Origin: Phycisphaerae bacterium
GTDB taxonomy: Bacteria; Planctomycetota; Phycisphaerae; UBA1845; UTPLA1
DNA length: 16,451 bases
Assembly: GCA_016935885.1 (NCBI GenBank)
Contig: JAFGQA010000253.1
Coordinates: forward strand, 1-16,451
Direction of reading: 5' to 3'
Below the pieces are notes generated by a model. It did not search any database. It saw nothing but the letters and a program-made list of their open reading frames with translations, and had not been told where the DNA came from. Made by a program: the position numbers and the translations under genes. Positions 8,038 to 14,650 of the stretch are shown here, piece after piece. Positions within the stretch are counted from its first letter, which is position 1. Each line of letters starts with the position of its first letter.

Positions 8038-8928
8038 TTGGCAGCAATCTTGATAGACGGCAAAGCCATCGCAGAAGGAATCCGAGCGGATGTCGCGCGG
8101 GAGACCGCGGTCCTCCGTGAACAGGGCCGTCGCCCCTGCCTCGCGGCGATCCTTGCCGGCGATGACTCCGCCGCCGTCAGCTATGCCCGATCGCAGGCCA
8201 GGTACGCCGAAGGCACCGGGATGGATTATCGCCTCGTCGAGCTCCCCGCGGAGACCACCATGCCCGTGGCGGCCGACGTGATCGCTGACCTCAACGCCGA
8301 TCCAACCGTCAGCGGCATCATGCTCCACTTGCCGCTCGGTGAGCATCTCAACGCCTTCACCCTGCAGCAGATGATTGCGGCGGGCAAGGACGTCGAAGGC
8401 GTCGGCGCCGCCAACCTGGGCCTGTTAGCCATGGGCCGTGAGGCCATGTTGCCCTGCACGGCTGCAGCGGCGTTCGCCTGCTTGCAGTCCACGGGGATCA
8501 AGATCGAGGGCTGCGAAGCAGTCGTCGTCGGCCGTAGCGTGATCGTCGGCAAGCCGTTGGCCATGCTGCTGCTCGGCGCGCATGCCACCGTTACGCTATG
8601 CCACACGCGGACGCGCGACTTGGCCGCGCACACCCGGCGCGCCGACGTCCTCGTGGTGGCCGCGGGCAAGGCGGGCCTGATCGGTGCCGAGCACGTGTCG
8701 CCCGGCACCGTGGTCATCGACGTCGGCATGCACCGAGTTCCCGTAACGGACGGCGCCGGCGAGAAGAAGATGAAGACCGTCGGCGACGTCCGCTTCGACG
8801 AAGTGGCCCCCATCGCCAAGGCCATCACGCCTGTCCCCGGCGGTGTCGGCCCGGTCACCGTCGCGATGCTCCTGGCCAACACCATCAAAGCGGCCTACCG
8901 CCGCTCGGCTGGACAGCAGGTCAGGTAG
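8038..8928 (+). CDS. FolD-like methylenetetrahydrofolate dehydrogenase homologue with altered active site
   Basis: 296 residues covering the full FolD fold. The second (NAD(P)-binding) half is well conserved: LPCTAAA (138-144), VVVGRSVIVGKPLAMLLL (162-179), VVAAGKAGLIG (206-216), VIDVG (226-230), VGDVRFDEV (248-256) and ITPVPGGVGPVTVAMLLANT (263-282). The catalytic half departs from the family. The Y-x3-K pair is Tyr49...Gln53 (SYARSQ), the Q of VQLPLP is His97 (IMLHLPL), and DVDGF is DVEGV (Glu120). These correspond to human Lys56, Gln100 and Asp125. In FolD, Lys56 is needed for the cyclohydrolase step, so dehydrogenase-only activity or a different substrate is inferred. The start is TTG 8038, preceded by AGGGG; an internal TTG at 8050 is possible. 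Its sequence is otherwise intact, not a pseudogene. Confidence 0.88.
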   Translation: MAAILIDGKAIAEGIRADVARETAVLREQGRRPCLAAILAGDDSAAVSYARSQARYAEGTGMDYRLVELPAETTMPVAADVIADLNADPTVSGIMLHLPLGEHLNAFTLQQMIAAGKDVEGVGAANLGLLAMGREAMLPCTAAAAFACLQSTGIKIEGCEAVVVGRSVIVGKPLAMLLLGAHATVTLCHTRTRDLAAHTRRADVLVVAAGKAGLIGAEHVSPGTVVIDVGMHRVPVTDGAGEKKMKTVGDVRFDEVAPIAKAITPVPGGVGPVTVAMLLANTIKAAYRRSAGQQVR

Positions 8929-9007
8929 CTCGGCATCCACGTTGTAGGTGTTGCGGTGCGTTCGGTCGTTTCATCGCTTCGGGAGTCACCCTGATCGTCC
9001 GGATTCC

Positions 9008-10624
9008 CTATGGCGAGCGCACCGTGGCGAGAAGGAACTCGCGATTCCCACGTGATGCCCGATGGAGGATCGCGTAGGCGATGTCTGTCCGTTGATCGAG
9101 AATGGGCAGTTGATCCGCGAGCAAGACGAGATACGCGCCAGCAGGCGGTCTTCCGGTGCGGATGGAGAAGGTGTTGACGGGTCTGCGCAGGTAGAAGAAC
9201 AAGGAGGAGTAGCTGTCTCCGACATCCGCCCAGATGGTGATGTCGTCTGGCAGATGCGTGGTGAAATCCGCCGCGACGGACCGAAGCGAGCGTGACTGCG
9301 CCCGATGAGGCTGGACGACCGTGGCGTCGATCCCCCAGAAGGAGATAGCGGTAACGACCAGGAGGCCCGCGGCCGAGGCGGACCCGACGCGGCGAATGGC
9401 AGCGACGAGAACGGCGGTCACGACGCACGCCAGGAGTCCCAGACAAACCCGATCTGCCGTCGGGAGTTGCCCGTCGCCGATTCCCCCGACCACCGCCAAC
9501 AGAGAAACGGCTCCAGCGCCCGCGCAGACGACGGCGGTGACGTGGCGGGCTCTGTCCAGTCTACGAAGAAGGCGCAGATCGGCCGAGGCCGCCAGGCCGG
9601 ACAGGATGCCGAGCGGCACGCACAGCGGAAGGAAGTAGCGCGGATTGTCGGCGGGCACGATCATGAAGGCCGCGGTTCCCACTGCCAGGAACGACCACGC
9701 GGCCGTCGTCAGGCGGCGTCTCGTCCGATCCAGGTTCCGCCGCCATCGCCGGGAAACGGTGATGGGCAGGAGGATGCTCCACGGCAGGAACAGCGCCGCG
9801 ACGACCAACGGCTTGCCGAGTGTGACACCGAGGGATCTCCAATCCCAGTCCAAGCCGCGTGTCATCGCTTCGCGGATCGGCTGTTCGAACACCAGTCCGC
9901 CCTGCGCCTGGTAGGCGCACCACAACCACGCTCCGACCGGCACAACGAAGAACAGCAGCCCGATCACGTGGCCCGGCGACAGCAACTGCCGCGCTGTCCG
10001 GGTCAAGACAGCGGCGATCAGCAGCCCCGGCGCATACGCCATCACTGCCGGGAGGCCCTTGGCCAGACAGCCGAACGCGAGGCCGCCGTAGCCGATCATC
10101 CACAGCAGCGCGCTCTGCCGTTGGCAAGACACGTTCGCGCACGCGGCGGCCACAGCGATGCCCACCCCCGCGGCCAGCGGCATATCGAACTCGGCTACAC
10201 GCACCTTCTGGATCACGAGCGCACCGGTCAGGGCAGCCAACGCGCACATGCAAGCCGTCCGCGGGCCAATCCTCCTTCCTAGGATGAAGAACACGCCCAA
10301 ACCCATCAGCAGGCCGCTTGCGGCCATCGGGAACCGGAGCGTCCACTCGGTCTCGCGGCCAAGCAGCTTGAAAGACGCGAGGGCAAGCCAGTAAGCCAGC
10401 GGCGGCTTATAGGCATAGACCCGTCCGTAGAGGCGCGGCACCGCGTAGTCGCCGGTGCGGTCCATGTGCCGGGCACCGTCGGCAACGATGCCCTCCATGG
10501 ATACGACGTCGGTCCTGCCCAGCCAGCCAAGGCAGACGGGCACCGCGAGAAGGCAGTACACCAGCGCGTAGCAGAAGTGCCGTCCTGCACTCGTCTCCTC
10601 GGTGTGGGCGTGTGCCATGTTCAT
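9008..10624 (-). CDS. GT39/ArnT-like polyprenyl-phosphate-dependent glycosyltransferase
   Basis: An integral membrane GT-C enzyme of the ArnT/PMT class. These move a sugar from a polyprenyl-phosphate donor onto lipid A, protein or other glycans on the outer face of the membrane (family knowledge). About 538 residues from ATG 10624 (MNMAHAHTEE; ATG 10618 is the alternative). The class signature is in the first loop after TM1: Glu44 in SMEGIVADGARHM, then GDYAVPRLYGRVYAYKPPLAYW with KPP at 73-75. About ten further hydrophobic segments follow, then a C-terminal extracytoplasmic part with DITIWADVGDSYSSLFFYL. The open frame continues to 10801, but that piece is made of the GAGAATCC repeat, so the later start is chosen. 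Convergent with the FolD-like gene, 79 nt apart. Last gene of the minus-strand run. Confidence 0.88.
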   Translation of the reverse strand: MNMAHAHTEETSAGRHFCYALVYCLLAVPVCLGWLGRTDVVSMEGIVADGARHMDRTGDYAVPRLYGRVYAYKPPLAYWLALASFKLLGRETEWTLRFPMAASGLLMGLGVFFILGRRIGPRTACMCALAALTGALVIQKVRVAEFDMPLAAGVGIAVAAACANVSCQRQSALLWMIGYGGLAFGCLAKGLPAVMAYAPGLLIAAVLTRTARQLLSPGHVIGLLFFVVPVGAWLWCAYQAQGGLVFEQPIREAMTRGLDWDWRSLGVTLGKPLVVAALFLPWSILLPITVSRRWRRNLDRTRRRLTTAAWSFLAVGTAAFMIVPADNPRYFLPLCVPLGILSGLAASADLRLLRRLDRARHVTAVVCAGAGAVSLLAVVGGIGDGQLPTADRVCLGLLACVVTAVLVAAIRRVGSASAAGLLVVTAISFWGIDATVVQPHRAQSRSLRSVAADFTTHLPDDITIWADVGDSYSSLFFYLRRPVNTFSIRTGRPPAGAYLVLLADQLPILDQRTDIAYAILHRASRGNREFLLATVRSP

Positions 10625-10834
10625 CGCGTCAGACGTCCGGTGTCCGCCCAGGACAATGGCAAAAATGGTCGGAAGGCCGCTGGTGCGAGAATCCCGCCGC
10701 CGCTGGTGCGAGAATCCTGCTGGTGCGAGAATCCCGCCGCTGGTGCGAGAATCCCTTCTCGCACCCATCCCGGCTGGAACCGCCGGCTGTCCACTCGCCA
10801 TCGTGGTATGATCCGCTCGCCTCTCATGGCCCTC
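10625..10834. other. Intergenic region with GGTGCGAGAATCC repeats
   Basis: A 210-bp gap between the stop of the lipoprotein gene and the start of the glycosyltransferase gene. Its main content is the direct repeat cluster at 10680-10765. No small gene is supported. Confidence 0.6.
10680..10765. repeat. Four direct repeats ending in a perfect hairpin
   Basis: CTGGTGCGAGAATCC occurs at 10680-10694, 10703-10717, 10720-10734 and 10740-10754, with irregular steps of 23, 17 and 20 bp filled by CGCCG-type linkers. Only the last copy is completed by TTCTCGCACC, giving 10-bp arms 10742-10751 and 10756-10765 with loop TCCC. The core GAGAATCCCTTCTC is identical to 6814-6827. Confidence 0.8.
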
Positions 10835-11704
10835 TTATGGCGTTGTAGACAAGACGGCCACGACGGCCGGATGATCGGAAGCCGTGTTCGGAACCAGGCA
10901 CGCGGTGACGACCTCGATGTCCCTTGAAACAAAGATGTAATCCCGCCGATCAGCGGTGTCTTCAGAACAGGCGTCGGCCATCAGGACCACCTCGTTGTAC
11001 CGCTCCAACAGGTGGGAGACAATCACACCGTTCTCATAGGTGTTGAAATCCCCCATGAGCACGCATGGCGTGGAATCGCCGTGACGAATCGCATCGATGA
11101 TTTCCAACGCGGCATCAACTTGTGGCGCCTGGATATCGCTGTTTGGGTCGGAAGTCAGCGTCAGGTGGGTGACGAAGAAATCCACGGCACGTCCGCCGAC
11201 CAGCGCCTGGACCCATCCAAGGCCGCGCGGCCCCTCGCTCCCTATGCTCGGCAACTCGAACGCCTCTTGCGCTAAGACGGGGAGGGAACTCGTGAAAGCA
11301 TTGCCGAATGACCCTCCTCCGTCCCACGGCGCGCGTTCCACAACGGTGAAGAAGGCGAACGACGGGTGGCCCAGTAGTCCGGAGAGAATCATGGGTTGGT
11401 CGAGAAAGCCGTCTGCGAGATTGCCGCGACTGACCTCCTGCATCCCGACGAAATCCGCGCCGATCACAACGGCCGCGACCCTCGCCAGGTCGCAGAACCC
11501 GTCGCGGCCGCGTCCGCCGTGAATGTTGAACGTCGCGACCGTGAAGGCGCCCTCAGGTGGGACGACAAGCTGATCGCAACGATCCGACGGCGGAGTGATG
11601 GCCTCGCCGGGAACCGGCAACACGACGTTGCATGTGGCGCTGCACGCGATGACGACCAGAAACGCAAGGAGCGGGACCAACCGCACGGAGCGGGGCCAAG
11701 GCAT
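10835..11704 (-). CDS. Endonuclease/exonuclease/phosphatase-family lipoprotein
   Basis: A DNase I-like metal-dependent phosphodiesterase or nuclease, probably lipid-anchored and outside the cytoplasm. 289 residues from ATG 11704. The N-terminus is a lipoprotein signal with lipobox VIAC (Cys21) after LVPLLAFLV. Catalytic motifs are complete: Asn60 (FNIHGG), Glu90 (GMQEV), His180 (VTHLTL), Asp219 and Asn221 (GDFNTY), and Asp277-His278 (SDHPAV). The substrate may be nucleic acid, phosphoinositide-like lipid or another phosphodiester; nothing here decides. The frame extends upstream to 11839 through heptamer repeats, but that part would place low-complexity residues before the signal peptide, so it is rejected. 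185 nt separate it from the macrodomain gene. Confidence 0.87.
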   Translation of the reverse strand: MPWPRSVRLVPLLAFLVVIACSATCNVVLPVPGEAITPPSDRCDQLVVPPEGAFTVATFNIHGGRGRDGFCDLARVAAVVIGADFVGMQEVSRGNLADGFLDQPMILSGLLGHPSFAFFTVVERAPWDGGGSFGNAFTSSLPVLAQEAFELPSIGSEGPRGLGWVQALVGGRAVDFFVTHLTLTSDPNSDIQAPQVDAALEIIDAIRHGDSTPCVLMGDFNTYENGVIVSHLLERYNEVVLMADACSEDTADRRDYIFVSRDIEVVTACLVPNTASDHPAVVAVLSTTP

Positions 11705-11710
11705 GGACAA

Positions 11711-11745
11711 GGATGAAGGATGAAGGATGAAGGATGAAGGATGAA
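11711..11745. repeat. Five-unit GGATGAA heptamer array
   Basis: Five perfect GGATGAA units in tandem, starting 6 bp upstream of the lipoprotein start codon. On that gene's strand the array reads TTCATCC. It is inverted relative to the array at 11828-11876, 82 bp away. Confidence 0.9.
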
Positions 11746-11827
11746 AGGGTCGGTTGCGATCCGGGCGGGAGCGTGGCAGGCAAGAATGACAAGACGAGAA
11801 CCGAAGACACGGAAGGCAACAGTTCCG

Positions 11828-11876
11828 TTCATCCTTCATCCTTCATCCTTGATCCTTGATCCTTCCACCTTCACCC
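11828..11876. repeat. Seven-unit TTCATCC heptamer array
   Basis: Units: TTCATCC three times, TTGATCC twice, TTCCACC and TTCACCC. It lies in the 185-bp gap 11705-11889 between the macrodomain stop and the lipoprotein gene. Together with 11711-11745 it forms an inverted pair of arrays; the sequence between them shows nothing else. Confidence 0.85.
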
Positions 11877-11889
11877 TCTCGGCACGCCG

Positions 11890-12441
11890 TCAGCCAGCCG
11901 CGCAGAGTTCGTCTCGGACGGCCTCGTAGTCTGAGAAGGTATCGCGGCCAAACAGGACGAATACCGCCTTCTGAACTGAGCCGTGATCTCGAAGGAAATC
12001 GGCCGTTGTCGACAGGGCGATACGGGCGGCATCCCTGATCGGATAACCGTAGACGCCGCAACTGATGGCGGGGAATGCCAACGTGCGGACGCCGTTCTCG
12101 ACGGCCAACTCCAAGCTGGCAAAGTAGCAGGACCTCAGCAGCGCCGGCTCGCCGCTGTCGCCACTCCGGTAGACGGGCCCCACCGTATGGATCACGTGCC
12201 TGCAAGGCAGTCTGTAGGCCTTGGTGATCCTGGCCTGCCCGCACGGACAGCCGCCCAGCGTGCGGCATTCCTCGACAAGTCGGGGGCCGGCGGCCCGATG
12301 AATGGCGCCATCCACACCGCCGCCGCCAAGCAGGGAGCTGTTGGCGGCGTTGACGATGGCGTCGCCTTCAAACCTGGTGATGTCACCTTCGCGGAGTTCG
12401 ATGCGGCCCCAGGATGTGGGCGTGTTGGCTCGATCCGTCAT
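11890..12441 (-). CDS. Macrodomain protein, O-acetyl-ADP-ribose deacetylase/ADP-ribosyl hydrolase type
   Basis: Binds ADP-ribose and removes it or its acetyl ester, from proteins or as free metabolite (MacroD/YmdB class). 183 residues from ATG 12441. Motifs in order: [30 protein letters not shown] (Asn and Asp of the catalytic pair visible as VNAAN and GVDGAIH), [21 protein letters not shown], and [21 protein letters not shown] near the C-terminus. This is the MacroD-type signature and it covers the whole protein, so the domain stands alone. GGAG 8 nt upstream (12450-12453 on the complementary strand) supports ATG 12441. A GTG at 12468 overlaps the previous stop as GTGA but lacks a ribosome binding site. 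Third gene behind the ECF sigma and anti-sigma genes. No DarT-like toxin partner is seen. Confidence 0.9.
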   Translation of the reverse strand: MTDRANTPTSWGRIELREGDITRFEGDAIVNAANSSLLGGGGVDGAIHRAAGPRLVEECRTLGGCPCGQARITKAYRLPCRHVIHTVGPVYRSGDSGEPALLRSCYFASLELAVENGVRTLAFPAISCGVYGYPIRDAARIALSTTADFLRDHGSVQKAVFVLFGRDTFSDYEAVRDELCAAG

Positions 12442-12464
12442 TGCCGTGGCTCCGGTGGAAACCG

Positions 12465-13514
12465 TCACGGGATCAGGAACACGTCGTTGGGCAGTTTGGG
12501 ACGTTCCAGACCCGTATACTGTTCTACACCAATGAGCCGGTAGATGTCATCATGATCCACGCCGACTTGGGGCTTTCTGAAGAACCTGACGCTGATGTCG
12601 GCACGAAGGACGTTTTGGCCTCTCAACGACCCGTGGCTGAGCGAGTTGAGCGGTATCTTGCCAAGCGGGACCAGCCGGCGGTCCTGATCTACCAGCGGCG
12701 TCATGTCGGCCGCGATGGGCATCTCCGCTACGAAGTCGTTCTGGTGATACGGTTTGGTGACGAAGTTCATCGAGAAGCTGTTGTTCCGTGGATCTGGGAA
12801 GTCGTCAAGGCCCTGAAGGTCCCGTGGGTCTCCCGGTGAGTCCAGGTCCAGCACGACGTCACCGTCGCGGGCCGGACAATTGAAGGCCCTCGATGGCGTG
12901 AATCGGCCCCGAACGAGCCGGAAGGCGTGCCGCGAGTTGCTGACACAAGGTGCGCCGGGCTTCGAGGGCTGGACCCAGTACGCATCCGGGGGCACGGCGC
13001 CTGCGTAGGGCAAGAAGCTGCCGTAGGTCTCGGCGTATTGGGCGTAGCCGTTGCCGACCTGGCGGAGGTTGTTGGCACAGGCCATTCTTTGGCCGGCCAT
13101 CCGCGCCGTCTGGTAGCCCGGAGCCAAGATCCCAACGAAGATGAGGATCGCCGCGGCCAGGCCGACCACCTCACGCATGACCAAGAAGGGACGGCCAGCC
13201 TTCCCCGAGCCTTCTGAGGCCGGGAGCACCGACGCCGCCTTCGCCGGATCGGGCTGGCGAAGCGGCAGGATGTTCTTCGCTTCTTCGACACGATCGAGGA
13301 TGTTGGCAACCAAGTCCGGCGGAGGTGGGAGCACCTCGTCAGCATCGAGCGGGGCGAGGATCTTCCGCAACGTCTCGCGAGCCGACGCGATGGCCTCATC
13401 ATCGCCAAGGACGGCCTCGATGCGGGTCCGAGTCTCCTCGTCGGCGATACCCAGGTGGTAGCCGAGCAAGTCTGACGATAACTCGCGTTCTCGATCGTTC
13501 TTCAGATCTGCCAT
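12465..13514 (-). CDS. Anti-sigma-like protein fused to a pseudopilin/H-X9-DG-like (DUF1559-type) domain
   Basis: 349 residues encoded right after the ECF sigma gene, so probably its membrane-bound regulator. Residues 1-85 are soluble and charged ([24 protein letters not shown]), like anti-sigma N-termini, but with no zinc-binding HxxxCxxC. One membrane helix lies at about 115-133 ([19 protein letters not shown]). It continues into [35 protein letters not shown], which matches the N-terminal helix and CxNNLxQxG motif of planctomycete DUF1559 pseudopilins, without a prepilin cleavage site. Near the C-terminus, [20 protein letters not shown] (292-311) resembles the H-X9-DG motif, here with 11 residues between His and Asp and Ile in place of Gly. 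Start ATG 13514, 85 nt after the sigma gene; no clear ribosome binding site. Confidence 0.8.
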   Translation of the reverse strand: MADLKNDRERELSSDLLGYHLGIADEETRTRIEAVLGDDEAIASARETLRKILAPLDADEVLPPPPDLVANILDRVEEAKNILPLRQPDPAKAASVLPASEGSGKAGRPFLVMREVVGLAAAILIFVGILAPGYQTARMAGQRMACANNLRQVGNGYAQYAETYGSFLPYAGAVPPDAYWVQPSKPGAPCVSNSRHAFRLVRGRFTPSRAFNCPARDGDVVLDLDSPGDPRDLQGLDDFPDPRNNSFSMNFVTKPYHQNDFVAEMPIAADMTPLVDQDRRLVPLGKIPLNSLSHGSLRGQNVLRADISVRFFRKPQVGVDHDDIYRLIGVEQYTGLERPKLPNDVFLIP

Positions 13515-13599
13515 GGTCGTTTGTAGGGGCCTTTGGGTCCGCTCTCGCGAGGTCCCGCCTCCTTCCGTTCTACTGCTTCCGGTCCGCTCCGGTTCGCAA

Positions 13600-14241
13600 T
13601 CACCCCGTTTCTTGCTCTCGCTTTTTGTACGCTGTGGCGAAATACGACACTGCAGCGTGCAGGCGGCTCTTCACCGTGCCCAGCGGTACCGATAATACCT
13701 CTGCGATCTCCTTGTAGGGAAAGTGGTGGTAATAGCCCAGCACGAGCACCTCCCTCAGATGATCGGGCATCCGCGTCACGATGTCGCGGACGGCATCACG
13801 GCGTTCGTTCGCCTCGAGCACGTCTGTCGGCGCGACGGACGCGTCGGACAGGAAGTCTAGATAGCTGACGTCTTGGGCGTCGTCCGACGGCGAGCCGATC
13901 GAGAGCGAGACCTCCTTCTTGCGGCTCGTGCCCCGCAAGTGGTCGCGGGCCTTGTTGGCCGCGATGGTGAACAACCAGGGCCGGAACCGGCGCGAGGAAT
14001 CGAAACCCGCCGCAGCCTGGTAGACCTGCACGAAGGTCTCCTGAACGACATCGTCGGCCGTGGCAGCGCCGCGGACGAATCTCGCCACGAACTTGTAGAG
14101 ATCCTGGCTGTAGCGCTCGACCAAGGCCGTGAACGCCTCGTCCCGACCGGCAAGGAAGTCGGCCAGCAGCTTCTCATCCGATGTGGTCTCCACTCCATCC
14201 TGCGGTCCGTGGCCGTGGCGACGGTGTTGTTCTCCGTTCAC
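13600..14241 (-). CDS. ECF-type RNA polymerase sigma factor
   Basis: Directs RNA polymerase to a stress- or envelope-responsive regulon. 213 residues. Region 2: AFTALVERYSQDLYKFVARFV, then DDVVQETFVQVYQAAAGFD and FRPWLFTIAANKARDHLR. Region 4: MPDHLREVLVLGYYHHFPYKEIAEVLSVPLGTVKSRLHAA, a complete helix-turn-helix. No region 1.1 or 3, as expected for ECF. The start is GTG 14241 with AGGA 6 nt before it. The gene heads a run with its presumed anti-sigma and a macrodomain gene. A sigma-70-like promoter TTGACC (14376-14381), 17-bp spacer, TAAATT (14353-14358) lies about 110 nt upstream. The ECF subgroup cannot be assigned. Confidence 0.93.
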   Translation of the reverse strand: MNGEQHRRHGHGPQDGVETTSDEKLLADFLAGRDEAFTALVERYSQDLYKFVARFVRGAATADDVVQETFVQVYQAAAGFDSSRRFRPWLFTIAANKARDHLRGTSRKKEVSLSIGSPSDDAQDVSYLDFLSDASVAPTDVLEANERRDAVRDIVTRMPDHLREVLVLGYYHHFPYKEIAEVLSVPLGTVKSRLHAAVSYFATAYKKREQETG

Positions 14242-14352
14242 CTTGATCCTGCCGTTCCTACGTCTGTGGTGACGCCGTTGTTCGAGGCGCTTCTGCGAGG
14301 CTCTCTGTGGTTCTCATGCCGCCGGTTCCGCTGGTGCCGCGTGCCGGCGAGC

Positions 14353-14381
14353 AATTTACTCTTGACGTGGCCGGTGGTCAA
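14353..14381 (-). promoter_or_regulatory. Candidate promoter of the ECF sigma operon
   Basis: On the minus strand: TTGACC (14376-14381), 17-bp spacer, TAAATT (14353-14358). 5 of 6 and 4 of 6 matches to sigma-70 consensus with ideal spacing. Confidence 0.45.
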
Positions 14382-14390
14382 AAGTATCGT
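14362..14390 (+). promoter_or_regulatory. Candidate promoter of the GAF sigma-54 activator gene
   Basis: TTGACG (14362-14367), 17-bp spacer, TATCGT (14385-14390). It overlaps the opposite promoter so that the two -35 boxes form TTGAC/GTCAA arms 10 bp apart. A single protein bound there could control both directions (inference). Confidence 0.4.
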
Positions 14391-14401
14391 TCGTTTCAGG
14401 A

Positions 14402-14490
14402 GTTAGGCGTCGCGCAGGAACAACCTAAACGGCTGATCCGCCAAACGGCAAGCCGGCAGACCGGCCAAGCGGCACAATCGGTCGTGTTGT
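14402..14490. repeat. Inverted-repeat-bounded MITE-like element, copy 3, core inverted
   Basis: Begins with the same 19 bases as copy 1 (GTTAGGCGTCGCGCAGGAA). Its interior (AAACGGCAAGCCGG, GGCCAAGCGGCACAAT) is the reverse complement of the copy 1 interior. The right end, GTTGTTCTCGCGCGA near 14473-14487, is an imperfect inverted repeat of the left end. No htrA-derived sequence adjoins this copy. Confidence 0.65.
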
Positions 14491-14650
14491 TCTCGCGCGA
14501 GGCCTTAGCGGCGAAGTCCGGCCTTCTCCCATCCATGCCGTGCATTCGTGCCGTGCTATCGTGTGCATGATCTCGGGCACGTTCTCGGACGGCGGGCGGG
14601 CAGATGGAGGCCTCCCCTCGCTAAGACACGGCCAAACCCAACAGGACAGA

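Larger units (their letters stand above)
14242..14650. other. Shared regulatory region between the ECF sigma and the GAF activator genes
   Basis: Holds two overlapping divergent promoter candidates (14353-14390) and inverted-repeat element copy 3 (14402-14490). The remainder, 14491-14650, is the untranslated leader of the activator or, if a GTG at 14540 is used, its first 37 codons, which look like non-coding sequence. No RNA gene recognised. Confidence 0.55.

Noticed and set aside
6625..8346. 573-residue minus-strand open frame crossing the isomerase and FolD-like genes
   Set aside because: It runs antisense to two recognised genes and through a repeat cluster. No domain or composition of a real protein is visible.
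9305..10282. 325-residue plus-strand open frame opposite the glycosyltransferase
   Set aside because: Gln/Arg/Gly-rich shadow of a hydrophobic gene, with no recognisable motif.
10680..10765. Possible CRISPR-like array
   Set aside because: Repeats are 15 bp, spacings are 17-23 bp from start to start, and linkers are near-identical GC-rich words. No cas genes are present.
11705..11839. N-terminal extension of the lipoprotein gene to an ATG at 11839
   Set aside because: The extension is translated heptamer repeat and would bury the lipoprotein signal peptide and lipobox internally.
11890..12468. DarTG-type toxin-antitoxin system
   Set aside because: The macrodomain has no adjacent DarT ADP-ribosyltransferase; its neighbours are an anti-sigma-like gene and a lipoprotein gene.
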